Numbered from the stretch's first letter, positions 13,559-21,041 are shown. The stretch: DNA of 22,654 nucleotides from an uncultured Collinsella sp. (GCA_900545165.1 UQYA01000025.1:1-22654), one strand, 5' to 3'. A program made the numbers and translations. Notes: generated by a model from the letters alone, not told the origin.

Positions 13559-14679
13559 ATGAAGGCCGTTTATTGCCCCTACTGCGGCGGTCGGACCAAG
13601 CGCAACGGCAGGACCTCATCGGGATCCCAGCGGTGGAGGTGCACGGCCTGCGGCGCGTCGACGACGGTGAGGTACGACGACACGGCGACAAGGCTGGACG
13701 AGTTCCTCGGGTGGCTCCTCTCCAAGGACTCCCAGGCGGCGATGCCGGGCGGCGGGCGGTCCTTCAGGCGCAGGACGGCCGAGTTCTGGGAGGTCTGGCC
13801 CATGCCCGTCCCCGACGGCGAGCTCCACCGCGTGCTCTACGTCGACGGGATCTGGGTCGCGCGCGACCTCGTCGTGCTCATATGCCGCAGCGGCGAGAGG
13901 GTGGTCTCCTGGTACATGGCGAGGTCGGAGAACTCGAGGGCGTGGTCGGCCCTTATGGCGCCGATCCCGGCGCCCGAGGTGGTCGTCACCGACGGCGGGA
14001 GCGGGTTCGCCAGGGCCGTGCGCGAGACCTGGCCGCGCACCAGGGTCCAGAGGTGCACCTTCCACGCCTTCTCGCAGGTCAAGCGCTACACGACGACGCG
14101 GCCGAAGCTCCAGGCGGGGCGCGAGCTCTACCTCGTCGCGCGCGACCTCATGGACATCGAGACGCTGCACCAGGCGGAGCTCTGGGTCGAGCGTTACCTC
14201 GACTGGTGCGGGTTCTGGGCCGACTTCCTGGAGGACAGGACCGTGGTGGACGGCAGGAGGGCCTGCACCCACGAGAGGCTGAGGCGGGCGCGCTCGTCGC
14301 TGTCGTCGCTGGTGTCGGCGGGGACGCTGTTCACCTACCTCGACCCCGCCCTTGCCAAGGCCGGCCCGCTGCCGTCGACCAACAACATGATCGAGGGAGG
14401 GGCGAACTCGCAGCTGAGGGCCGTCCTGCGCAACCACCGGGGGCTGACGTCGGTCAAGCGCGTGAAGGCGGTGTTCTGGTGGTGCCACGCGCACTCGGGG
14501 GGGGCGCGAGGACGGCGCGCGAGAAGCTCGCCACGATGCCGACCGACGCGGACATCGACTTCCTGTTCAGCGTCTACTCCGCCTCGCCGTCGCGCGAGGA
14601 CGGAGGGCCGGAATGGGGCGACAGGGCCGTGTGGGAGGACCTCCACCACAGGGACCCGTACCCGTTCTGGCTGGATTAA
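13559..14679 (+). pseudogene. IS1249-family transposase, frameshifted near the C-terminus
   Basis: A DDE transposase of roughly 373 residues. The N-terminal zinc ribbon (CPYCGGRTKRNGR, RWRCTACGAS), MPGGGRSFRRR, YVDGIW (first Asp), VVTDGGSGF (second Asp), QRCTFHAF, and NMIEGGANSQLRAVLRNHRG (Glu) are in one frame from ATG 13559, which follows GGAAGAGG. After AVFWWCHAHS the frame is lost in a run of eight G (about 14498-14505). The expected end, AREKLATMPTDADIDFLFS to DPYPFWLD, continues in the next frame to the stop at 14679. One extra G, or a -1 ribosomal shift on the G-run, would restore it. Without that, translation continues to 14725 inside the right repeat with an unrelated tail. All three catalytic acids precede the break. 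A homopolymer sequencing error is a real alternative. Confidence 0.85.
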
Positions 14680-14704
14680 TGGATGGAAACGGATGTTCTA
14701 TCGG

Positions 14705-14728
14705 GACACATATTTTGTCCTATAAGCC
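14705..14728 (-). repeat. Right terminal inverted repeat of the IS
   Basis: Reverse complement reads GGCTTATAGGACAAAAT then ATGTGTC, one mismatch from the left repeat at 13373-13396. Confidence 0.88.
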
Positions 14729-14733
14729 CCCGT

Positions 14734-14913
14734 CACCTGGGGACGTTCCTTTCCAGCCGGTGCTTGGGGAGACTCCTTGCCACCCGGTCGTCGTGGACGT
14801 TCTTAAACGACTAGTGATCGGGGACAGCCCTTGCCGATTGGCCGGTTTGCCGCTCGGGTTGGCAAGGACTGTCCTTTTCTGCCGGCAGTTTAGGAACGTC
14901 CCTAACTGCCGGC
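14734..14913 (+). repeat. Array of about six GGGAC-core hairpin repeats
   Basis: Consecutive hairpins with related loops and different but complementary stems: CTGG/CCAG around GGACGTTCCTTT (14737-14756); GGTG/CACC around GGGGAGACTCCTTG (14759-14784); GTCGT/ACGAC around GGACGTTCTT (about 14788-14812); ATCGG/CCGAT around GGACAGCCCTTG (14817-14838); GGCA/TGCC around AAGGACTGTCC (14861-14883, core reversed); GCCGGCAGTT/AACTGCCGGC around GGAACGTCCC (14881-14913, core reversed). No gene lies inside. This is REP-like DNA of the style mobilised by Y1 (RAYT) transposases, none of which is in the window. Confidence 0.7.
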
Positions 14914-14930
14914 TCGGGAGCGACAAAGCG

Positions 14931-15947
14931 CTACTTCACTTCGACGGGTGCGGCGCCGGGGTAGCGGTCCTCAAAGTCCAGACGGTATTTGTTGTCGTTG
15001 GTGCCCGCTACGTTGTCGCGCGCCAGCGGCGCCACGATCTCGTCCTTGTGGTTGGCGGGGCTGGAGTACTCAAGGCTGATTTCCCAGGCATCGCAAATCA
15101 CGTCGATGCGGTTCTCAAGGTCGTCGTAGAGCGTGATGATGTCTTTCCACGAGCTGTAGTTCTGCGAGTCGATGGGAACGTTCAGGTCCTCGACCTCGTC
15201 CTTCAGGTCGCTAATCTGATCCTCGAGCGCCTCGGCGGCATCGCTGGCAGATTGGCGCGAGCTGCGGTCATCCCTAAGGTAATACGTGTTAAACGTGGTA
15301 GCGCAGTCGCGAACCTGCTGGTCAAGATCGGAGAGCCTGCTGTAGTAGGAGCTCAGCCGGTCGTAGACGTTCTGCTCGCTGATGGCGGCGGCATCGTGGG
15401 CGTCATCGTCATCATCGTCAAACTTGTTGGGGTCGCCCTTAACGGAGACGTCATCGTCATCGTGGTCGATTTTGACCTTTTCGATCGTCGTGCTCTTGGT
15501 ATCATCGACTCCCTTGTCGAAAGGCTTGATCATAAAGAACACGACCAGCGCGATAATCACGACGACTAGCGCGGCGATGATGCCGATGAGCAGCGCATTG
15601 TTGTTCTTGGGAGCAGCGGGGGAGCCGGCCTGCTGAGCGGCGGTCGGTATGGGCTGCTGCGGCGCGGAGCCGGCTGGCGTCGCCCATTGCTGCGTCGTGC
15701 CGACTTCGGGCTGGGGAGCGGGCGCGGGCTGATGGGCGGACTGCACGGTCACGTCTGCCGGTTGGGGCTGAGCTCCAGCCGCGGCACTACCGGAAACCTC
15801 GTCGAATGCAGTGGTGCCGTTAGCTGGCTGCATGCCCTCCTGTGCTTGTGAGTCTTGGCCATCATCGGTTACCGGCGTTCCGCAGCTGGTGCAAAAACGC
15901 TCGTCGTCATTCAGAAGCTTGCCGCAATGGGTACAAAACCGGGGCAT
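14931..15947 (-). CDS. Zinc-ribbon single-span membrane protein of unknown function
   Basis: A 338-residue protein. It opens with a zinc ribbon (CTHCGKLL and RFCTSCGTPV, residues 5-23), then a Gln/Pro/Ala-rich linker of about 90 residues, one membrane helix (ALLIGIIAALVVVIIALVVF, around residue 120-143), an Asp-rich stretch with DHDDDD and DDDDDD, and a helical domain likely forming coiled coils (YDRLSSYYSRLSDLDQQV, AEALEDQISDLKDEVEDL). With the ribbon inside, the helical part would be outside the membrane. ATG 15947 follows GGAAGGA at six bases; the in-frame GTG at 15962 overlaps that site. TATAAT at 15979-15984 gives a promoter. Proteins of this plan are common in Gram-positive bacteria, mostly uncharacterised; no function is claimed. 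Confidence 0.82.
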   Translation of the reverse strand: MPRFCTHCGKLLNDDERFCTSCGTPVTDDGQDSQAQEGMQPANGTTAFDEVSGSAAAGAQPQPADVTVQSAHQPAPAPQPEVGTTQQWATPAGSAPQQPIPTAAQQAGSPAAPKNNNALLIGIIAALVVVIIALVVFFMIKPFDKGVDDTKSTTIEKVKIDHDDDDVSVKGDPNKFDDDDDDAHDAAAISEQNVYDRLSSYYSRLSDLDQQVRDCATTFNTYYLRDDRSSRQSASDAAEALEDQISDLKDEVEDLNVPIDSQNYSSWKDIITLYDDLENRIDVICDAWEISLEYSSPANHKDEIVAPLARDNVAGTNDNKYRLDFEDRYPGAAPVEVK

Positions 15948-15978
15948 GATGGTTCCTTCCACTCGATGTGTTGGCTAG

Positions 15979-15984
15979 ATTATA
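15979..15984 (-). promoter_or_regulatory. Putative -10 element of the zinc-ribbon gene
   Basis: TATAAT on the minus strand, 31 bases before ATG 15947. No clear TTGACA is seen upstream. Confidence 0.45.
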
Positions 15985-16130
15985 AGGTGGTTCAGGTGCG
16001 GTTGGGCCGCACCGACCCAACTGGTTATGTGAGGATGGTCGTGCCGCGCAAGCCCTGTCGCATGCGTCACAATGAGTGCGGCGTGCTGGGTGTCCGGCGC
16101 GGCCGTTTATCGACGGCTCGGCAGAATGCG

Positions 16131-17204
16131 ATGGTGGGGAGTGAGTCTGTGTACTGCGGCGAGCAAGGTTGGGGTGGCGGCGGCAACGTGGAGGCGTTCC
16201 GGTTCCCGCCGGGGGATGCGCCCCTCGCTGTGTGCGATTGCTCGCGTCGGGTGTTTTGTGCCGGGATGTTGACCGGAGCGCTTGCCTCGGCGATGAGTCT
16301 CGGCGGTTGTGCTGCGCGCCGCAACGAGGCTGAGGGCTCCGCTGTCCCTGCCAAACAAAAGGCGAATCATCCGTCCGCTCAAAAGACGGAAGCTGTCTCC
16401 CGGGCTTCTTGGATTGCCGGCCTTCAGCAAGATATCGAAGCCCTTGTCGAGCCATATAGTGGGTCTGCCTCGGTCTATGCTGTGGCGCTTGATCCTCAAA
16501 CGTTCGCGTCGCTCGATGGTGAAGTCGCTGTGGCGCCGGACGCGCGACGTGTGGCGGCAAGCATCATCAAGCTTCCCATTCTCGCTTGTGCGCTCGAGAC
16601 CGTGACGGCGGGCGAGCTGTCCCTCGACGAGCAGATAACGGTAACGCAACAGGATATCGTGGGTGGCAGCGGCAACATTCAGTCGCGCGGCGTGGGTGTA
16701 TCGTACAGTATTGACGAGCTGCTGCACGCCATGATCGCCCAGAGCGATAACGTGGCAGCGAACCTTGTTATCGGCAGGCTTGGCATGGATACGGTCAACG
16801 AAACGTGTGCCGCATTGGGGCTGACTCAAACCGTGCTCGCTCGTCTGATGATGGACACCGATGCCCAGGCGCAGGGTCGCGAGAACTATACGAGCGCCCG
16901 TGATGCTGCGGCTGTTTTGCGGCGACTGGCGGCGGGGACAATCGCGACGCCCGAGTTGTGCGAGCGAGCGCGCGGATATCTGCTGGCGCAGGAAGACGCG
17001 CGCGGTATTGTCGAGGGCGTTCCCGGCGGCGTTTTGGTCGCGCACAAAACGGGCAGCCTGGCGAATGCTCAGCACGATGCCGCAATCGTCTACGCCGAGC
17101 GCCCTTACGTGCTGGCAATCCTCACCCAAGACCTCGAACGCGAGCAGGCCCTAGCGCTCGAGCGCGACATTTCCTTCGCCATCAACGCCCGCGCCCACTC
17201 CTAA
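16131..17204 (+). CDS. Class A beta-lactamase-like serine hydrolase, probable Tat-exported lipoprotein
   Basis: The catalytic domain has all class A landmarks: SIIK (Ser144, Lys147), SDN (205-207), a glutamate-containing ENYTSARD stretch (Glu251) and KTG (306-308), numbering from ATG 16131. It may be a beta-lactamase or a cell-wall serine peptidase; class A relatives outside the resistance enzymes are widespread and of unproven substrate. Upstream lies CSRRVFCAG followed by a hydrophobic run and the lipobox LGGC (Cys60), i.e. a twin-arginine signal with lipidation. The start is unsure: ATG 16131 has no good ribosome site; GTG 16230 would give a compact signal peptide with GGGGGA 13 bases upstream; ATG 16035 is also open. 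It is divergent from the zinc-ribbon gene. Confidence 0.85.
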   Translation: MVGSESVYCGEQGWGGGGNVEAFRFPPGDAPLAVCDCSRRVFCAGMLTGALASAMSLGGCAARRNEAEGSAVPAKQKANHPSAQKTEAVSRASWIAGLQQDIEALVEPYSGSASVYAVALDPQTFASLDGEVAVAPDARRVAASIIKLPILACALETVTAGELSLDEQITVTQQDIVGGSGNIQSRGVGVSYSIDELLHAMIAQSDNVAANLVIGRLGMDTVNETCAALGLTQTVLARLMMDTDAQAQGRENYTSARDAAAVLRRLAAGTIATPELCERARGYLLAQEDARGIVEGVPGGVLVAHKTGSLANAQHDAAIVYAERPYVLAILTQDLEREQALALERDISFAINARAHS

Positions 17205-17205
17205 C

Positions 17206-17268
17206 TTGCGGTGAAATAGGGATTGTATTTGCTGCTAGAAGGCGTATTCAGTCCCTATTTCACCGCAA
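17206..17268 (+). repeat. 17-bp perfect inverted repeat with a 29-base centre
   Basis: TTGCGGTGAAATAGGGA (17206-17222) and its exact reverse complement at 17252-17268. It begins right after the lipoprotein stop. No T-tract follows, the loop is long, and the arms are unrelated to the GGGAC family, so it is probably another small palindromic repeat, though it could also help terminate transcription. Confidence 0.7.
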
Positions 17269-17279
17269 CTTAGAGGGTC

Positions 17280-17333
17280 GGCAGTTAAGGACGTTCCTCT
17301 TCGGCCGGCACTTTAGGAACGTCCCTAACTGCC
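17280..17333 (+). repeat. Inverted pair of GGGAC-core repeat units
   Basis: The 18-base unit GGCAGTTAAGGACGTTCC (17280-17297) faces GGAACGTCCCTAACTGCC (17316-17333), one mismatch in 18. The right arm is identical to 14893-14910 and the reverse complement of 11265-11282. Confidence 0.75.
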
Positions 17334-17353
17334 GCCTAGCGACCAGGTCGTAT

Positions 17354-17382
17354 TTGGGGTGCGCCGGACGCTGGGGTATCAT
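17354..17382 (+). promoter_or_regulatory. Putative promoter of the tmk-holB-ricT operon
   Basis: TTGGGG (17354-17359) and TATCAT (17377-17382) are 17 bases apart, 53 bases before ATG 17436. The -10 belongs to the TACCAT-like set in this window; the -35 is a partial match. Confidence 0.45.
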
Positions 17383-17435
17383 GGCTTGGTTGCTATAACT
17401 TGTATTTTCGCGCCTTGTAGGAAGGGGCTGCGCCC

Positions 17436-18119
17436 ATGGCTTTTGAGCCCGCTCAACATAGCTTTATCACGCTCGAGGGCGTCGACGGCGCCGGCAAGTC
17501 CACGCAGGCGCGCCTGCTGGCCCACGCGCTCGAGCTCGCTGGCTACCAGGTTGTGAGCCTGCGCGAGCCGGGCGGCACCGCCATCAGCGAAAAGATCCGC
17601 GCCCTGCTGCTCGACCCCGCCAATACGGCGATGGGCGACACCTGCGAGCTGCTGCTCTACGAGGCCGCGCGTGCCCAGCTGGTGCACGAGGTTATCGCGC
17701 CTGCCCTCGCTGCCGGCAAGGTGGTCCTGTGCGACCGTTTCTACGATTCCACGACCTGCTACCAGGCGTTTGCCGATGGCCTTGACCGTCAGATGGTGCG
17801 CGATGCCAACAACCTGGCTGTCGTCGGTGCGCATCCGGCGCTCACGCTCGTCTATCACATCACGCCCGAGCAGGCGGCACTGCGCATGGCAGCCCGTGGT
17901 GCGGCGGATCGCATGGAGGCCAAGGGCATGGCCTTCCAGGAGCGCGTCTATCAGGGATTTTGTGCCATTGCTGCCGAGGAGCCAGACCGCGTAAAGCTCA
18001 TCGACGCCACTGCGTCGATCGCAGACGTCTTCGCGCAGACGGTCGAGCTGGTTCGCGCGTACGGTCTCGACATTCCCCAAGACGCCGTCGCCGCCGCGCT
18101 TGCCAAGGAGGCCGAGTAA
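17436..18119 (+). CDS. tmk: Thymidylate kinase
   Basis: Phosphorylates dTMP to dTDP with ATP for DNA synthesis. The 227-residue protein has the P-loop GVDGAGKST (residues 15-23), REPGGT for substrate binding, CDRFYDST with the family's Asp-Arg pair, and an arginine-containing lid-like stretch around RMAARGAADRMEAKG. ATG 17436 follows GTAGGAAGGGG with a usable gap. Its stop is one base before the holB start, and the AAGGAGG ribosome site for holB is inside tmk, so the genes are coupled. The order tmk, holB, ricT matches the arrangement known from Bacillus, without the small genes found between them there. Confidence 0.96.
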   Translation: MAFEPAQHSFITLEGVDGAGKSTQARLLAHALELAGYQVVSLREPGGTAISEKIRALLLDPANTAMGDTCELLLYEAARAQLVHEVIAPALAAGKVVLCDRFYDSTTCYQAFADGLDRQMVRDANNLAVVGAHPALTLVYHITPEQAALRMAARGAADRMEAKGMAFQERVYQGFCAIAAEEPDRVKLIDATASIADVFAQTVELVRAYGLDIPQDAVAAALAKEAE

Positions 18120-18120
18120 C

Positions 18121-19248
18121 ATGGCCCCCGCTCAGGCAAGCCTGCTGGCCAAGCTCGACACCCAACAGCGCGTGCGCGACTTTTTGACCAACGCCATCGC
18201 AAGCGGCCGTGCATCGCACGCCTACCTGTTCTTGGGTGCGCCCGGTGCCGGTAAGCTCGACGCCGCATGGGCGCTCGCCCAGGCATTCCTGTGCGAGCAG
18301 GACGGCTGTGGTTCGTGCGACAGCTGCGTGCGCGTCGCCCGTCATACGCATCCCGACGTGCACTATTACACGCCCGAGAGCGCTACGGGCTACCTCATCG
18401 CGCAGACCCGCGAGCTGCTCGACGACGTGCCCCTGGCACCCATCCGCGCCAAGGCAAAGGTCTACATCATCGACCGTGCCGAACAGCTGCGCGCCAACAC
18501 CGCCAACGCGCTGCTCAAAACGCTCGAGGAACCGCCCGAGGGTGTCATGTTCATCCTGTTGGGCACCTCGGCCGACGTGATGCTGCCCACCATCGTGAGC
18601 CGCTGCCAGTGCGTACCGTTTCGGCTGGTTTCGCCCACTGTGGCCGCGCAGGCCGTGAGCCGCGCCACCGGCCAGGATCCCGCGCGCTGCCGTATGGCCG
18701 TCGCTGTGGCGGGAAGCCCCACGCGTGGTATCGAGTTCCTCAAGAGCGCCGAGCGCCAGGACGCCCGTCGCCAGATGGTCCGTGCCATCGACTCGCTCAT
18801 CGCCGCCGACGAGGCCGATGTGCTCAGTCGCGCCAAGTCGCTCATCGTCGCCGTCAAGGCGCCGCTCGCCGAGGTCAAGTCCACGCAGGAAAAGGTGCTC
18901 GAGCAAAATGCCGACTACCTGTCGCGTGGAGCATTGAAGCAGCTTGAGGACCGCAACAAGCGCGAACTCAACGCGCGCGAGCGTTCGGGTATCATGGAAG
19001 CGCTGGCGAGCGCACGGACGCTCATGCGCGACGTGCTGCTGACGCTTCAGGATGAGGCGGCAGACGTTGTGAACGAGGACGTGCGCGACACGATCGGGCG
19101 GCTTGCCGCGGCGACGAATGTTGCGGGTGCCACCCGGGCGCTCGAGGCAGTCGCGACCGCTGAGCGCAACATCGCCAGAAACGTTACTCCCCAGCTGGCC
19201 ATCGAGGTCATGCTGTTCGATATCAGGAAGGCACTGAAATGCCGTTAG
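18121..19248 (+). CDS. holB: DNA polymerase III subunit delta prime
   Basis: Clamp-loader subunit that helps open the sliding clamp. The 375-residue AAA+ protein has a Walker-A-like GAPGAGKLDAA (residues 39-49, Lys45), where the last Ser/Thr expected in an active ATPase is Leu46, in keeping with the inactive delta prime. A zinc module follows (Cys58, Cys63, Cys66, Cys69). TANALLKTLEEPPEG and the arginine finger motif SRC at 160-162 are typical. ATG 18121 has AAGGAGG upstream; the earlier in-frame ATG at 18100 overlaps tmk and is rejected. The last 10 bases overlap ricT. Confidence 0.94.
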   Translation: MAPAQASLLAKLDTQQRVRDFLTNAIASGRASHAYLFLGAPGAGKLDAAWALAQAFLCEQDGCGSCDSCVRVARHTHPDVHYYTPESATGYLIAQTRELLDDVPLAPIRAKAKVYIIDRAEQLRANTANALLKTLEEPPEGVMFILLGTSADVMLPTIVSRCQCVPFRLVSPTVAAQAVSRATGQDPARCRMAVAVAGSPTRGIEFLKSAERQDARRQMVRAIDSLIAADEADVLSRAKSLIVAVKAPLAEVKSTQEKVLEQNADYLSRGALKQLEDRNKRELNARERSGIMEALASARTLMRDVLLTLQDEAADVVNEDVRDTIGRLAAATNVAGATRALEAVATAERNIARNVTPQLAIEVMLFDIRKALKCR

Positions 19249-20939
19249 TCGTACCCGTTAAGTTTACCTACGCCTCGCGCGACCTGTGGTTCGACCCACA
19301 GGATCTGGATATCCTCGAGGCCGATTATGCCATTTGCTCCACCGAGCGCGGAACCGAGATCGGCCTGGTCACAGCCGATCCCTTCGAGGTGCCGCAAGAC
19401 GAGATCGGTCAGCCGCTCAAGCCCGTGCTGCGCGTGGCGAGCGACATCGACCTGCAGCTTGCCGACGACCTGGCTATCCAGGGTGACGAGGCCATGGTCG
19501 ACTTCCGCCGTCTGGTCAAGGAGCTCGACCTCGAGATGAAGCCGGTCGGCGTCGAGTACCTGTTTGGCGGCGAGAAGGCTGTGTTCTACTTTGCTGCCGA
19601 GGAGCGCGTCGATTTCCGTCAGCTCGTCAAGGACCTGTCCTCGACGCTGCACATTCGCGTCGACATGCGCCAGATCGGCGTGCGCGACGAGACCCGCCTG
19701 GTGGGCGGCTATGCCCAGTGCGGCCAGGAGCTCTGCTGCACGCGCTTTGGCGGACAGTTTGAGCCGGTTTCGATTCGCATGGCAAAAGAGCAGGACCTGC
19801 CGCTCAATTCGTCCAAGATTAGCGGCGTCTGCGGTCGCCTGATGTGCTGCCTGCGCTACGAGTTCGAGGCGTACAAGGACTTTAAGAGCCGCGCGCCCAA
19901 AAAGAAGACGCTTATCGATACGCCGCTTGGCAAGGCGCGCATCCAGGAATATGACACGCCGCGTGAGCAGCTGGTGTTGCGCCTGGAGAACGGCAAAGTC
20001 TTTAAGGTCAACCTGGCCGACATGACCTGCTCTGAGGGCTGCAAAAAGAAGGCCGCCGAGCAGGGCTGCAACTGCCGCCCCGACTGCGTGACGCGCGATG
20101 TGCTCGAGCGTATCGAGTCGCCCGAGATGCGCCTGGCGCTTATGGAGCTCGACCGCGAGAACGGCGTCGACGTGGGCGATGGCCTGTCGAGCGCCGACCG
20201 TCTGGCGGGGACGACGATGCCCAAGCGCCGCCGTCGCGATGCGGACGCCGATACCCGTGCGGGTCAGAGCCAGGGCGAGGGTCGCGGCCGCGGTAAGGGT
20301 CGCGGCAAGGCCGAGGCACCCGAGGTTGAGGAGGCTGCCGGTGGACGTCGTCGCCGCAAGCGCTCAGGTTCGGGCGATGCCGGCGAGGCCGCTCCCGCAG
20401 GCAAGAATTCCCCCCGCGAGCGCGAGGCTCAGCAGCCCCAACAGCAAAACCGCGGCGGTGGCATGAATCCCACGCGCCGTCGCCGCCGCCATTTGTCGAG
20501 CGAGGAGCGCGAGGACGCCTTCCGCGCCGCAGCCGCTCGCGAAGCCGGTGCCGGCCCCAAGGGTGGTTCGGGTTCCGATGCGCCTGCCGACAAGGGTGGC
20601 AAGCAGCGCAACGATGACGAGCGCACCCCGCGTCCGCGTCGTCGCCATTCCTCGGGCACGCAGCAAAAGCCCTCGGTGCCCTCTGTGGCCGATCAGGTCT
20701 CGGATGGCGAGGTCAAGGTCACACGTCGTCGCCCCGGAGATGGCGGAGGGGCAGCCGCCAAGGCCGTGCGCGGTGCTGCTCGTGACGAACGCGAGTCGCG
20801 CGAAGATCGTGGTGGCGAGGGTTCGGCCGACCAGGGCCAGAAGCGCCGTCGCCGTCGCCGTTCCCGCAAGCCGCGCCAGGATGGTGGCGAGGGCTCGACC
20901 CAAAACTCGTCCGCACCGCAACCGCCCACCGGCGAATAG
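19239..20939 (+). CDS. ricT: PSP1-domain protein, RicT (YaaT) homologue with a long Arg-rich tail
   Basis: In Bacillus subtilis RicT (YaaT) belongs to the RicAFT complex, which binds iron-sulfur clusters and assists RNase Y in mRNA processing. Residues 1-280 carry the PSP1 region with the family's Cys pattern: CGQELCC (161-167), CGRLMCC (198-204) and a C-terminal group at 264, 268, 277, 279 and 283. Family members are often near 270-300 residues; this one has 566 because of a disordered tail from about 325 on, rich in Arg, Gly, Ser and Gln with many RRRR clusters (KRRRRRRSRKPRQD near the end), which suggests nucleic-acid binding. ATG 19239 follows AGGAAG and overlaps the holB end by 10 bases. 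RicA and RicF partners are not in the window. Confidence 0.88.
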   Translation: MPLVVPVKFTYASRDLWFDPQDLDILEADYAICSTERGTEIGLVTADPFEVPQDEIGQPLKPVLRVASDIDLQLADDLAIQGDEAMVDFRRLVKELDLEMKPVGVEYLFGGEKAVFYFAAEERVDFRQLVKDLSSTLHIRVDMRQIGVRDETRLVGGYAQCGQELCCTRFGGQFEPVSIRMAKEQDLPLNSSKISGVCGRLMCCLRYEFEAYKDFKSRAPKKKTLIDTPLGKARIQEYDTPREQLVLRLENGKVFKVNLADMTCSEGCKKKAAEQGCNCRPDCVTRDVLERIESPEMRLALMELDRENGVDVGDGLSSADRLAGTTMPKRRRRDADADTRAGQSQGEGRGRGKGRGKAEAPEVEEAAGGRRRRKRSGSGDAGEAAPAGKNSPREREAQQPQQQNRGGGMNPTRRRRRHLSSEEREDAFRAAAAREAGAGPKGGSGSDAPADKGGKQRNDDERTPRPRRRHSSGTQQKPSVPSVADQVSDGEVKVTRRRPGDGGGAAAKAVRGAARDERESREDRGGEGSADQGQKRRRRRRSRKPRQDGGEGSTQNSSAPQPPTGE

Positions 20940-20984
20940 CGCCCGCAAACGGATTTAACCTGCCTGACCCCAAACGCGTCGGGG

Positions 20985-20990
20985 TACCAT
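20985..20990 (+). promoter_or_regulatory. Putative -10 element of the comF-like gene
   Basis: TACCAT preceded by GGGG, 51 bases before GTG 21042 and 45 bases after the ricT stop. CTGACC at 20964-20969 is a possible -35, 15 bases upstream. Confidence 0.42.
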
Positions 20991-21002
20991 AGCGCTGAAT
21001 CA

Positions 21003-21038
21003 ACGACCCTCCCTGCGACCGAGCGTAGGGAGGGTTGT
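21003..21038 (+). promoter_or_regulatory. Hairpin that covers the comF ribosome binding site
   Basis: ACCCTCCCTGCG (21006-21017) pairs with CGTAGGGAGGGT (21024-21035), 12 bp with one G-U and a 6-base loop. The 3' arm contains the GGGAGGG ribosome site used by GTG 21042. No T-tract follows, so it is more likely a translational brake than a terminator. Confidence 0.6.
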
Positions 21039-21041
21039 GTC

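Larger units (their letters stand above)
13373..14728 (+). mobile_element. IS1249-type insertion sequence (IS256-related), transposase frame disrupted
   Basis: About 1356 bases bounded by 24-base terminal inverted repeats at 13373-13396 and 14705-14728 that differ at one position (core TTATAGGACAAAAT). The element is much more GC-rich than the island it abuts. It contains a single transposase of the IS1249 kind. Flanking 8-base sequences (ATAAATGA left, CCCGTCAC right) do not match, so no target duplication is visible; the insertion may be old, recombined, or the ends may be placed slightly off. Confidence 0.85.

Noticed and set aside
13573..14679. Whole second frame through the transposase as a separate gene
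   Set aside because: Only its last part (after the G-run) encodes transposase sequence; the rest is an out-of-frame shadow.
14734..14913. attI/attC integron-like array
   Set aside because: Units are too short, contain no cassettes, and no integrase gene is visible.
14613..15569. 318-codon plus-strand frame across the repeat array and the zinc-ribbon gene
   Set aside because: It begins inside the transposase end, runs through hairpin repeats and is antisense to a better supported gene.
17206..17333. CRISPR array
   Set aside because: The repeats are inverted pairs, not evenly spaced direct repeats, there are no unique spacers of constant length, and no cas gene is present.
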